From: UBA1847 sp942492205
GTDB lineage: Bacteria; Pseudomonadota; Gammaproteobacteria; Steroidobacterales; Woeseiaceae
NCBI GenBank assembly: GCA_942492205.1
Contig: CALODT010000001.1
Coordinates: 1,426,001-1,490,000 of the forward strand
Direction of reading: 5' to 3'
DNA: 64,000 bases
Position numbers and translations under genes: made by a program. Of the stretch, positions 41,620-49,798 are shown piece by piece. Under the pieces are notes generated by a model. It was not told where the DNA came from. It searched no databases and saw only the letters and a program-made list of their open reading frames with translations. Every line of letters begins with the position of its first letter. Position 1 is the stretch's first letter.

Positions 41620-42387
41620 ATGCGAATTCGCGTGCTTGGTTGCAGTGGGGGCATCGGCGCCGGCGCACGAACCTCTGCATTGCTGATCGACAATGATGTC
41701 CTGATCGACGCGGGAACCGGAATCGGTGACCTTGATCTGCAGGATCTTGACTCTATTCGCCATGTATTCCTGACGCACGCGCACCTCGACCATATTGCCG
41801 GCCTGCCAATGCTGGCCGATCGCGTCTTCGACGAGAACTTCGAGGTACCTCTGACGGTGTACGCGCGAGAAGAGACGCTGCGCGCCGTCCAGGATCACCT
41901 CTTTAACGGCGTCATATGGCCGGACTTCGCGAAGCTGCCATCGCCGCACAACCCCATGTTGCGATACCGCGTCTGCAGCCCTGGTGACACGATCACAATT
42001 GGGCACAGGGACTTCTACGCTGTCGACGTCATGCATTCGGTGCCGTCGCTCGGCTACACCGTGCAAAATTCCGGTGGCGCCTTTGCCGTGAGCGGCGATA
42101 CCAAGACCAACGAGACGCTCTGGCCGGTCTTGAATGCCTGCAAAGACCTGCGGGTACTGGTTATCGAAGTGTCTTTTCCTGACGAAATGCAGGCCCTCGC
42201 GGCGGACTCCGGCCACTACACCCCACGGACGCTGACAGCCGATCTGAGGCGTTTGCGGCACAACCCGGAAATCTGGCTGACCGGCATGAAACCCGGTGAG
42301 GAAGAGAGAATCTTTGCACAGGTTCAGGAAGCTGCACCAGCGATGAACATTCAGATGCTGTCGCGCGGAACGGTGCTACATGTCTGA
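41620..42387 (+). CDS. Class II 3',5'-cyclic-nucleotide phosphodiesterase (MBL fold)
   Basis: A 255-residue metallo-beta-lactamase-fold hydrolase. The metal motif THAHLDHIAGLPML near residue 52, DTKTNETLWPV with the bridging aspartate, and the histidine in SGHYTP fit the PDE class II family (CpdP, yeast PDE1), which hydrolyses cAMP and cGMP. A different phosphodiester substrate is possible. It is inserted between ypjD and ffh, where E. coli has none. An 11-bp palindrome GGGATCATCCC lies in the 47-bp divergent gap. Confidence 0.82.
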   Translation: MRIRVLGCSGGIGAGARTSALLIDNDVLIDAGTGIGDLDLQDLDSIRHVFLTHAHLDHIAGLPMLADRVFDENFEVPLTVYAREETLRAVQDHLFNGVIWPDFAKLPSPHNPMLRYRVCSPGDTITIGHRDFYAVDVMHSVPSLGYTVQNSGGAFAVSGDTKTNETLWPVLNACKDLRVLVIEVSFPDEMQALAADSGHYTPRTLTADLRRLRHNPEIWLTGMKPGEEERIFAQVQEAAPAMNIQMLSRGTVLHV

Positions 42388-42475
42388 TTCCTGGGGGTGA
42401 TTGCAGGGCAGCGCCGTTTCAACAGCGGCGTGTTGTCACTCGCACTGGCACGTTCATCTCGGCTAGAATGCGCGC

Positions 42476-43837
42476 ATGTTTGAGAACCTGACCGGTCGTC
42501 TATCGGACGCCGCTCGCCAGTTGTCTGGCAAGGGGCGGCTCACCGAAACCAATATCAAGGACACGTTGCGCCAGGTGCGGCTCGCGCTGCTCGAGGCGGA
42601 CGTCGCATTGCCCGTTGTCAAAGGTTTTGTAGACAGGATTCGAGAACGTGCGCTGGGTGAGGAGGTTGGCAAGAGCCTGACACCGGGCCAGGCATTGGTG
42701 AAGATCATTCATGCCGAGCTGGTCGGTATCCTGGGCAGCGAGTCCGCACCGCTCGATCTGAAGGCGCAGCCGCCCGTGGTCATCCTGCTGGCGGGCTTGC
42801 AGGGTGCGGGCAAGACCACCACGGCCGCCAAACTGGCTCGCCGCCTGATCGAGAAAGAAAAAAAGAAAGTGATGCTCGTCAGCGTGGATATACACCGACC
42901 AGCTGCAATTCTGCAGCTGCAAACGTTGGCCGGCGAGGTCAACGCGCTGCACTGCCCCAGTGAGGCGACGGAGAAGCCAACAGCCATTGTGGCTCGCGCG
43001 GTTGATTCGGCGCGGCGCTCGTTTGCGGATGTTCTGATCGTCGACACGGCAGGGCGGCTGCATGTCGACGGCGAGATGATGCAGGAAGTCATCGAGGTTC
43101 ATAAGGCCGCCCAGCCGCATGAAACGCTGTTCGTCGTAGACAGCATGGCGGGACAGGATGCGGTCAATTCTGCGACAGCTTTTGATAACAGCCTGCCGTT
43201 GACCGGCGTCATTCTGACAAAGACGGATGGCGATGCGAAAGGCGGTGTTGCGCTGTCTATTCGTGAAATTACCGGCAAGCCGATCCGCTTCATTGGTGTT
43301 GGCGAGAAAGTGGATGCGTTGGAAGCGTTTCACCCGGACAGGATGGCATCGCGCATCCTCGGCATGGGCGATGTGCTGACGCTGGTTGAGGAGATCGAGC
43401 AGAAAGTCAGTAAGGAACAGACTGAGAAACTCGCCAGCAAATTGAAGAAAGGGCGCGGCTTCGATCTTTCCGATCTCAGGGACCAGCTCGAGCAAATGAT
43501 GAACATGGGCGGGCTGGCATCGATGCTCGAGAAACTGCCGTTGCCCGGCAACGTAAATCCCGCTGCGCTGAAAGACGGTGCCAATGAGAAAATGATCCGT
43601 CGACAGATTGCGATTATCAACTCCATGACGCCGGCGGAGCGTCGCTTTCCCAAAACCATTAATGGCTCCCGCAAGAAACGCATTGCCGGCGGTGCAGGGC
43701 AGCAGATCCAGGATGTGAATCGTCTCCTGAAGCAGCATCTGCAGATGGAAAAGATGATGAAGAAGGTCTCGAAAGGCGGCATGAAGAAGTTCATGCGAGG
43801 TATGCCGGGAGGCGGTCTGCCGCCAGGAATGCGCTGA
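42476..43837 (+). CDS. ffh: Signal recognition particle protein Ffh
   Basis: A 453-residue SRP GTPase that binds signal sequences of nascent membrane proteins with 4.5S RNA and docks at FtsY. Seen: N domain (1-90), G1 LAGLQGAGKTTTAAKLAR, DTAGRLHVDGEMM, TKTDGDAKGG and the methionine-rich M domain (from about 325) ending MRGMPGGGLPPGMR. No 4.5S RNA gene was seen in the window. Confidence 0.98.
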   Translation: MFENLTGRLSDAARQLSGKGRLTETNIKDTLRQVRLALLEADVALPVVKGFVDRIRERALGEEVGKSLTPGQALVKIIHAELVGILGSESAPLDLKAQPPVVILLAGLQGAGKTTTAAKLARRLIEKEKKKVMLVSVDIHRPAAILQLQTLAGEVNALHCPSEATEKPTAIVARAVDSARRSFADVLIVDTAGRLHVDGEMMQEVIEVHKAAQPHETLFVVDSMAGQDAVNSATAFDNSLPLTGVILTKTDGDAKGGVALSIREITGKPIRFIGVGEKVDALEAFHPDRMASRILGMGDVLTLVEEIEQKVSKEQTEKLASKLKKGRGFDLSDLRDQLEQMMNMGGLASMLEKLPLPGNVNPAALKDGANEKMIRRQIAIINSMTPAERRFPKTINGSRKKRIAGGAGQQIQDVNRLLKQHLQMEKMMKKVSKGGMKKFMRGMPGGGLPPGMR

Positions 43838-43939
43838 TTTCCTGACCGTTTTCGGCGAAAAAAACCGATGCCGGGCCGAAAAATGGCATGTTTCGCGCTA
43901 AGGTACCGAAAAACCTAGGTATTTTCGCTCGTAAAACGC

Positions 43940-43967
43940 TTCACATTTGGCGTGAATCCCGTACAAT
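43940..43967 (+). promoter_or_regulatory. Promoter of the rpsP-rimM-trmD-rplS operon
   Basis: TTCACA (43940-43945) and TACAAT (43962-43967) are separated by 16 bp and each differs from consensus by one base. The -10 ends 69 bp before the rpsP ATG, in a 199-bp gap after ffh. Confidence 0.65.
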
Positions 43968-44036
43968 GCGCCGTCTACTCGGGTCGGCCCGAGAACAGGC
44001 ACGTCTGCCTCTTTTTTACACAAACACGGAAATGTA

Positions 44037-44294
44037 ATGGTTAGTATTCGACTTTCGCGCGCAGGCGCGAAAAAGCGTCCTTTTTATCACCTGGTGGTTA
44101 CCGACAGTCGCAACCGTCGGGACGGCCGGTACATTGAGCGAATCGGTTACTTCAACCCGGTCGGTCGTGAGCACGAGGAGAACCTGCGGGTTGACCTCGA
44201 ACGTGCTGATTACTGGATCGGCAAGGGAGCACAGCCGTCCGAGCGCGTTTCGTCGCTGCTGAAAAAGCATCGTAAGGCTGCCGCGAGCACCTGA
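44037..44294 (+). CDS. rpsP: 30S ribosomal protein S16
   Basis: An 85-residue S16: MVSIRLSRAGAKKRPFYHLV, DSRNRRDGRYIERIGYFNP and the C-terminal KGAQPSERV. It helps 30S assembly. First gene of the operon, as in E. coli. Confidence 0.98.
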   Translation: MVSIRLSRAGAKKRPFYHLVVTDSRNRRDGRYIERIGYFNPVGREHEENLRVDLERADYWIGKGAQPSERVSSLLKKHRKAAAST

Positions 44295-44298
44295 TCTT

Positions 44299-44799
44299 TT
44301 GACAGAGCAACCGATAGTGCTGGGACGTATTTCCGGCGTGTTCGGTGTCCGGGGTTGGGTCAGGATCTTTTCCTACACGGATCCCCGGGAAGCGTTACTT
44401 GAGTACGAGAACTGGTTACTGGGTCACGAGGGTGATTGGCAGCCAGTCAAAGTCGCTGAGGGCCAGCGGCACGGCAAGACGGTCGTCGCCAGGATCGATC
44501 AGTGCGATGACCGCGACCAGGCAGCGACCTTGATCGGGGCAGAAATTGCGGTATCGCGAGATGCCCTGCCGGAGACCGAAGACGGCCATTATTACTGGCA
44601 TGATCTTGAGGGACTCAGGGTCGTGCGGCGCGACGGTTCGGACCTTGGCACCGTTGCGTACCTGATGGAAACAGGCGCGCACGATGTGATGGTGGTCAAG
44701 GGCGACGTGGAACGGTTGATTCCATTCGTCAGGGAAGAAATCGTTATCGACGTGGATCTCGCCAACGGTGTGATTGTCGTCGACTGGGAATGGGACTGA
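44299..44799 (+). CDS. rimM: Ribosome maturation factor RimM
   Basis: A 166-residue factor that binds S19 and helps mature the 16S rRNA 3' domain. Seen: VLGRISGVFGVRGWVRIFSY, then the PRC-barrel half with YYWHDLEGLRVVRRDGSDLG and LIPFVREEIVIDVDLANG. The start is TTG, 4 bp after rpsP; translation is probably coupled. Length is normal. Confidence 0.96.
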   Translation: MTEQPIVLGRISGVFGVRGWVRIFSYTDPREALLEYENWLLGHEGDWQPVKVAEGQRHGKTVVARIDQCDDRDQAATLIGAEIAVSRDALPETEDGHYYWHDLEGLRVVRRDGSDLGTVAYLMETGAHDVMVVKGDVERLIPFVREEIVIDVDLANGVIVVDWEWD

Positions 44800-44803
44800 C
44801 TGG

Positions 44804-45544
44804 GTGCAGATTAGCGTCGTCAGCCTGTTTCCGGAAATGGTGGATACGATAGCCGATTTCGGCATCGTGGGACGCGCGCTCGATCGGGGCCTGATTTCGC
44901 TGGATGTCGAGAACCCGCGGGATCACACGAGCGACGCCCATCGAACGGTCGATGACAGGCCGTACGGCGGCGGCCCCGGAATGGTCATGAAGTTCGAGCC
45001 GCTTGCCGCAGCATTGCAGGCGTCTCGGGCGAGGTTGCCGGAAGGCAGCCCGGTGGTTTACCTGTCACCCCAGGGTGCGGTATTCAACCAGGCGGCGGCA
45101 AGGCGCTATGCGGAACTGCCGGGGCTCGTGCTTCTGGCAGGGCGATATGAAGGCATCGACGAGCGACTCATTGAGTCAGAGGTTGATGAAGAGTTGTCGC
45201 TGGGAGATTTTGTGCTTTCCGGCGGAGAAATTGCGGCGATGGCGGTTATTGATGCGGTCGTGCGGTTATTGCCCGGGGCACTGGGCGACGCGGAGTCGGC
45301 ACAACAGGACTCCTTTGAAGGTGGGTTGCTGGATTTTCCCCACTACACGCGGCCGGAGATCGTGGAAGGCCGCCGTGTGCCGGAGGTACTGATGTCCGGG
45401 GACCACGCGAAGATTGCGCGGTGGAGACAGAAGCAGGCACTGGGTCGCAGCTACTTGCGGCGACCGGACTTGCTTGAAGAACTGGATTTGGATAACGAGC
45501 AGCGAGAGTTGCTCGATGAATTTTTGAAAGAGCAGATGACATGA
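44804..45544 (+). CDS. trmD: tRNA (guanine-37-N1)-methyltransferase TrmD
   Basis: A 246-residue knotted SAM methyltransferase that makes m1G37 in tRNAs reading CUN, CCN and CGG and guards against +1 slipping. Seen: ISVVSLFPEMV, DDRPYGGGPGMVMK, LLAGRYEGIDERLIE and DFVLSGGEIAAMAVIDAV. GTG 44804 (VQISVV) matches the family start better than the upstream in-frame ATG at 44774. rplS overlaps by 4 nt. It would methylate the tRNA-Leu(CAG) coded in this window. Confidence 0.96.
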   Translation: MQISVVSLFPEMVDTIADFGIVGRALDRGLISLDVENPRDHTSDAHRTVDDRPYGGGPGMVMKFEPLAAALQASRARLPEGSPVVYLSPQGAVFNQAAARRYAELPGLVLLAGRYEGIDERLIESEVDEELSLGDFVLSGGEIAAMAVIDAVVRLLPGALGDAESAQQDSFEGGLLDFPHYTRPEIVEGRRVPEVLMSGDHAKIARWRQKQALGRSYLRRPDLLEELDLDNEQRELLDEFLKEQMT

Positions 45545-45885
45545 GCAAAATTATTGAAGCGATCGAAAACGAGCAGATGGGCAAGGAGATTCCTGACTTC
45601 GCTCCGGGCGATACGGTTGTGGTGCAGGTGAAGGTCAAGGAGGGCGCGCGGGAGCGACTGCAGGCCTTCGAGGGCGTTGTTATTGCCAAACGCAATCGCG
45701 GCCTGAACTCGTCCTTTACCGTGCGTAAGATCTCCCACGGTGAAGGCGTCGAGCGTGTATTCCAGACGTACAGCCCGGTTGTGGACTCCGTCGAGGTCAA
45801 GCGTCGTGGTGACGTCCGTCGCGCCAAGCTCTATTACCTGCGCGGACGCACCGGCAAGGCAGCCCGCATCAAGGAAAAGATCTAG
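45541..45885 (+). CDS. rplS: 50S ribosomal protein L19
   Basis: A 114-residue L19, at the 30S-50S interface: FAPGDTVVVQVKVKEG, RERLQAFEGVVIAKRNRGL and YYLRGRTGKAARIKEKI. Last gene of the operon. A GC-rich inverted repeat (two GCCGGC copies) follows about 20 bp on, without a U-run. Confidence 0.98.
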   Translation: MSKIIEAIENEQMGKEIPDFAPGDTVVVQVKVKEGARERLQAFEGVVIAKRNRGLNSSFTVRKISHGEGVERVFQTYSPVVDSVEVKRRGDVRRAKLYYLRGRTGKAARIKEKI

Positions 45886-45958
45886 TTTCGAGCACTTTCG
45901 GGAGTCGCTGCCGGCAGACGCCGGCGGCGCTGTCCTGTTACACGAGCCTCGGCGCAAG

Positions 45959-45987
45959 TTCCAAAACTCTGCATTAGTCCACATAAT
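45959..45987 (+). promoter_or_regulatory. Putative promoter of the TRAP transporter operon
   Basis: TTCCAA (45959-45964) and CATAAT (45982-45987) lie 17 bp apart, 57 bp before the tatT ATG. The -10 has five of six matches, the -35 three. Confidence 0.37.
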
Positions 45988-46044
45988 GCGGCATGTCTGG
46001 CTACACTACCGGAACCAATCCCCGCTGGCAGGGTCCCTCGTGAC

Positions 46045-46935
46045 ATGAGAAAACTTCGTATCTTCAGGCTATCCAGGCTGCTCAGGGTGTTTGTTCTGGT
46101 GTCGGCCAGCCTTTCGATGGCTGCTTGTGCGTCGTTGATGTCGTCAGCTGCCACCGGGCTGGCAGACAACCTCTCGCTCGCAATTCTCAACCAGGACGAT
46201 CCGGAGCTGGTGCGTGCCGGCGCGCCGTCCTACCTGCTGTTGCTCGACAGTTTCGTCGAAGGCAGCCCTGACGATCCGGATATTCTCGCCGCTGGCGCTA
46301 CGTTGTATGCGACCTACGGCGCCGTATTTGCGGAGGATCCTGATCGGGCCTCGCGACTGACGTCACGCGGCAGGCGCTACGCGCTGTCGGCAATGTGCGA
46401 GTCTTATGAGCCGGCCTGCGGCTGGCCGGACGCGGACTACGAGCAGTTCGTGGCTACGCTGCACGGCATTGGCCCGAAAAAGGCCGAGTACCTCTATACC
46501 TACGGCTTCGCGTCGCTTGCTTACCTGAGGGCGCACAGCTCCGGCGGATCGACCTGGGATTCGTTGGCCGAGCTGCCCCAGATTCAGGCGCTATTCGATC
46601 ACTATCTCAACATAAGCGGTGACGAAGTTAACGGAAGCGTCTACACATACATGGGAATATTGCTGACCTTGAGGCCGCCGGCGCTGGGTGGCGAGCCGGA
46701 GAGGGCGCGGGAGTTTTTCGAGAAGGCGATTGCGGTCACGGATGGCAAGGACCTGGGTGCCAAAGTGGAATTCGCCCGCGGCTATGCGAAATTGCTGTAC
46801 GAGCGGGAGCTTCACGACCAGCTGCTCAATGACGTTGTTGCTGCCGATCCCTACCAGGACGGCTATACGCTGAGCAACGTGATGGCGCAAAAAGACGCTG
46901 TATTACTCCTGGCCGAGGCTGACGATTACTTTTAG
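46045..46935 (+). CDS. TRAP transporter TatT component lipoprotein
   Basis: A 296-residue predicted lipoprotein; the signal sequence ends at SMAAC (cysteine 28). The rest is alpha-helical with TPR-like repeats, including YGFASLAYLRAH and REFFEKAIAV, and matches the TatT (T-component) family described in Treponema pallidum Tp0956. TatT trimers bind the substrate protein and define TPR-associated TRAP (TPAT) transporters. The next three genes give the P, Q and M parts, so the system looks complete. Position right after rplS is outside the usual ribosomal operon. Confidence 0.88.
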   Translation: MRKLRIFRLSRLLRVFVLVSASLSMAACASLMSSAATGLADNLSLAILNQDDPELVRAGAPSYLLLLDSFVEGSPDDPDILAAGATLYATYGAVFAEDPDRASRLTSRGRRYALSAMCESYEPACGWPDADYEQFVATLHGIGPKKAEYLYTYGFASLAYLRAHSSGGSTWDSLAELPQIQALFDHYLNISGDEVNGSVYTYMGILLTLRPPALGGEPERAREFFEKAIAVTDGKDLGAKVEFARGYAKLLYERELHDQLLNDVVAADPYQDGYTLSNVMAQKDAVLLLAEADDYF

Positions 46936-46946
46936 TGGATAGACGA

Positions 46947-47954
46947 ATGAAAAAGCTTGTTTGGATTCTTATCACCGTGTTGTTCAGCCTGCCGGCACAT
47001 GCCGTGACGCTGAAGATTGCGACGGTGACGCCGGAAAATTCTCAATGGATGAAGGACATGCGGGCCAGCGCTGCCGAGATCAAGGAGCGCACCGAGGGGC
47101 GCGTGCAGATCAAGTATTACGGCGGCGGCATCAAGGGCGATGACAAGAAAGTGCTCGGTCAGATTCGCATTCGCCAGCTGCAGGGCGGCGCGTTCACGCC
47201 GTCGGCTCTGTCGTCGCAGTATCCGGACCTGAACCTCTACGGCATGCCTTTGATATTCGATTCCGAAGAGGAGGCCGCGTACGTTCGCAGCCGTCTTGAC
47301 GAGCGGCTAAGCGAGGGGCTGGAAGAAGCAGGCTTCGTCAATTTTGGCTTCGCCACATCGGGCTTCGCCAACATCCTCTCGAATACGCCGGTGAGGTCGC
47401 TTGCGGACCTCAAGGGCAAACGCGTCTGGGTGCCCGAGGGCGACGAGATCAGCTATGCCTCGATGGAGGCGCTGTCATTGTCACCCGTCACTCTGCCGCT
47501 GACGGACGTCCTCACAGGACTGCAGACAGGATTGATCGACATTGTCGCAATACCGCCGATGGTTGCGCTGATCATGCAATGGCACACGAAGGTGAAATTC
47601 GTGACCCGGGTGCCGCTTGTCTACACGCTCGGTTTCATGGCGATCGACAGGAAGACGTTTGAGAAGATCAGCCCGGCTGACCAGTCGATCGTTCATGAAG
47701 TGATGGAGCGAACCTACAAGAACTTCAACCGGGTCAATCTCGAGGATAATGAAGGCGCGTTTCAAGCGCTCGTGAAAAGCGGTATCGAGATGGTCGATTT
47801 CGACGAACAGGCTTACCTCGATACGCGCAAGTTGCTGCTGGCCTCAAATCGGCAGATGGGGCAGCAAGGCAAGTTCACGCTGGAACTCTATGACGAGATG
47901 ATGGGCTACGTGGACGAATATCGCAGCGAACAGAGTGCGGCTCTCGGCGAGTAG
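46947..47954 (+). CDS. TRAP transporter substrate-binding protein DctP (TPAT type)
   Basis: A 335-residue periplasmic binding protein. The signal peptide is residues 1-19, ending PAHA. KIATVTPENSQWMKDMRA and LRSLADLKGKRVWVP-type segments (here SLADLKGKRVWVP) place it in the DctP family. The strongly conserved arginine of carboxylate-binding members, usually in K-x-R-x-P, reads tryptophan here (KRVWVP), so the ligand may not be a simple carboxylate. ATG 46947 is preferred to GTG 46935, which overlaps the tatT stop, because it gives the clean signal peptide. Confidence 0.9.
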   Translation: MKKLVWILITVLFSLPAHAVTLKIATVTPENSQWMKDMRASAAEIKERTEGRVQIKYYGGGIKGDDKKVLGQIRIRQLQGGAFTPSALSSQYPDLNLYGMPLIFDSEEEAAYVRSRLDERLSEGLEEAGFVNFGFATSGFANILSNTPVRSLADLKGKRVWVPEGDEISYASMEALSLSPVTLPLTDVLTGLQTGLIDIVAIPPMVALIMQWHTKVKFVTRVPLVYTLGFMAIDRKTFEKISPADQSIVHEVMERTYKNFNRVNLEDNEGAFQALVKSGIEMVDFDEQAYLDTRKLLLASNRQMGQQGKFTLELYDEMMGYVDEYRSEQSAALGE

Positions 47955-47956
47955 CG

Positions 47957-48478
47957 GTGCTCTACAAAGTCATGGCGCTGTTGGCGAGACTCGAGAGAGC
48001 GGGAAGCTTCTTCGAGACCGTCCTGCTCGTGACGCTGCTGAGTTCCATGATGCTGCTAGCGGTCGGCCAGATCGTTCTGCGCGAGGTCTTCTCGACCGGG
48101 TTTGTCTGGGCAGATGAGCTGATCAAGCTGATGGTGCTGTGGCTGGCCATGGTTGGCTCGATCGCGGCCTGCCGCGAAAACCGCCACATTCGCATCGATG
48201 CCCTGTCGCATATCCTGCCCAGGATCGCCGTTGAGATAACGCGCGTACTGGTCGATGCCTTTGCAGCCGTTATTTGCGGCATTATCGCCTGGCAGACATG
48301 GCGCTACCTGCAGGTAGAAATCGAGTACCAGGATACGGTCCTGGTCAATATTCCGGCGTGGATCGCGCACAGCGTGCTACCCGCCGCGTTCCTGTTGATC
48401 AGCTTTCGTTTCACGATTCTCATCATCAAGCAAATCGGCAGGATCGTTACCGGCGAATACAAGGGCGAGAGCGCGTGA
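47957..48478 (+). CDS. TRAP transporter small permease DctQ
   Basis: A 173-residue membrane protein with four predicted helices, containing REVFSTGFVWADELIKLMVL and a RENRHIRIDAL loop, both typical of DctQ. It clamps the large permease in the Na+-driven TRAP transporter. The GTG start comes 2 bp after dctP; the stop overlaps dctM by 4 nt. Confidence 0.92.
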   Translation: MLYKVMALLARLERAGSFFETVLLVTLLSSMMLLAVGQIVLREVFSTGFVWADELIKLMVLWLAMVGSIAACRENRHIRIDALSHILPRIAVEITRVLVDAFAAVICGIIAWQTWRYLQVEIEYQDTVLVNIPAWIAHSVLPAAFLLISFRFTILIIKQIGRIVTGEYKGESA

Positions 48479-49734
48479 TTCTACTCAGTGTCCTGCTGGT
48501 AGTGTTGGCGGTATTCGGTGCGCCGTTATTCGCGATCATCGCTGCGAGCGCCATGATCGGTTTCCACAAAGAGGGAACCGACCTGATGATCATGGCGCTG
48601 GAAGTGCAGAGCATAGCCAGCATGCCGTTTCTTTCCGCAATTCCGATGTTCACTTTCGCTGGCTATCTGCTCAGCGAGAGTAACGCGCCGAAAAGACTGG
48701 TAAGGCTGACTGGGGCCATGCTTGGCTGGATGCCCGGAGGCCTGGCACTCGTTTGTCTCGCGGCCTGCGCCTTCTTTACAGCGTTTACAGGTGCGTCCGG
48801 TGTCACGATTATCGCGCTGGGTGCCATCTTGTACCCGGCGCTTAAACAGGACGGCTACGGCGACAAGTTTAACCTTGGTCTCGTGACGTCGGCCGGTAGC
48901 CTCGGCCTGCTGTTTGCGCCGTCGCTGCCGCTCATTCTGTACGGCGTCATCGCCGAAGTGCCCATCGACAACCTGTTTCTTGCAGGCATACTGCCAGGCC
49001 TGCTGATGTTGCTGATGCTGTCCGGCTGGAGTCTGTGGGTGAATCGTGCAATCCGCAGGCCGTTAAGCTCGTTTTCTTTTCACGAGGTTGGCAAAGCGTT
49101 GCGCGAGTCGCTCTGGGAGCTGCCGCTGCCATTCGTTGTTCTCGGCGGTATCTACTCGGGGTTCTTTGCGGTGTCCGAAGCCGCCGCGGTGACGGCTCTG
49201 TATGTTCTGCTGGTCGAGGTCGTCATACTCCGCGAGATCCCGTTGCGGGATCTGCCGAGAATCATGCGGGCATCGATGATCCTGGTTGGCGCTATTCTGA
49301 TCATCCTGGGTGTGTCTGTTGCGTCGACCAGTTACATGATCGATGCGGATATCCCACAGCGACTGTTCGGGATCGTCTCGGGCATGGTAAGCAGCCAGAC
49401 CACTTTCCTGATTCTGCTGCTGCTGTTTCTCCTGGTGCTGGGTGCAATACTGGATATCTTCTCCGCCATTGTGCTGGTGGTGCCGCTGATCCTGCCGATT
49501 GCGGCCGGATACGGCGTGAATGAAGTGCATCTCGGCATCGTATTCCTGGCTGCCATGCAGCTTGGTTACCTGACACCGCCTGTCGGACTGAACCTGTTTA
49601 TCGCAAGTTATCGATTCGAAAAACCGATCATGCACGTCTATTCGGCGACCTTCCCGTTCCTGATTATCCTGATGGTGTCGGTCGTGTTGATCACTTTCTT
49701 ACCGGAATTGTCGCTGTTTTTCCTGTCGAACTAG
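48475..49734 (+). CDS. TRAP transporter large permease DctM
   Basis: A 419-residue membrane protein with about 11-12 helices. PFLSAIPMFTFAGYLLSES, FTAFTGASGVTIIALGAILYP and MQLGYLTPPVGLNLFIASY are DctM/TRAP-T signatures with the two sodium-linked hairpins. The frame is open upstream, but GTG 48475 overlaps the dctQ stop by 4 nt and gives the family N-terminus. Confidence 0.94.
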   Translation: MILLSVLLVVLAVFGAPLFAIIAASAMIGFHKEGTDLMIMALEVQSIASMPFLSAIPMFTFAGYLLSESNAPKRLVRLTGAMLGWMPGGLALVCLAACAFFTAFTGASGVTIIALGAILYPALKQDGYGDKFNLGLVTSAGSLGLLFAPSLPLILYGVIAEVPIDNLFLAGILPGLLMLLMLSGWSLWVNRAIRRPLSSFSFHEVGKALRESLWELPLPFVVLGGIYSGFFAVSEAAAVTALYVLLVEVVILREIPLRDLPRIMRASMILVGAILIILGVSVASTSYMIDADIPQRLFGIVSGMVSSQTTFLILLLLFLLVLGAILDIFSAIVLVVPLILPIAAGYGVNEVHLGIVFLAAMQLGYLTPPVGLNLFIASYRFEKPIMHVYSATFPFLIILMVSVVLITFLPELSLFFLSN

Positions 49735-49798
49735 GGCGCGTAGCAGCAAATTGCATTAGTCTTGTGCCGACGCGCAAGAGACAAGAGGCCTACTGATT

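Noticed and set aside
42500..43738. Leftward open frame of 412 codons inside ffh
   Set aside because: Shadow of ffh; residue composition rich in H, R and Q without domains.
45911..45932. GC-rich inverted repeat after rplS as a terminator
   Set aside because: Two GCCGGC copies can pair, but no U-run follows, so it was not called an intrinsic terminator.
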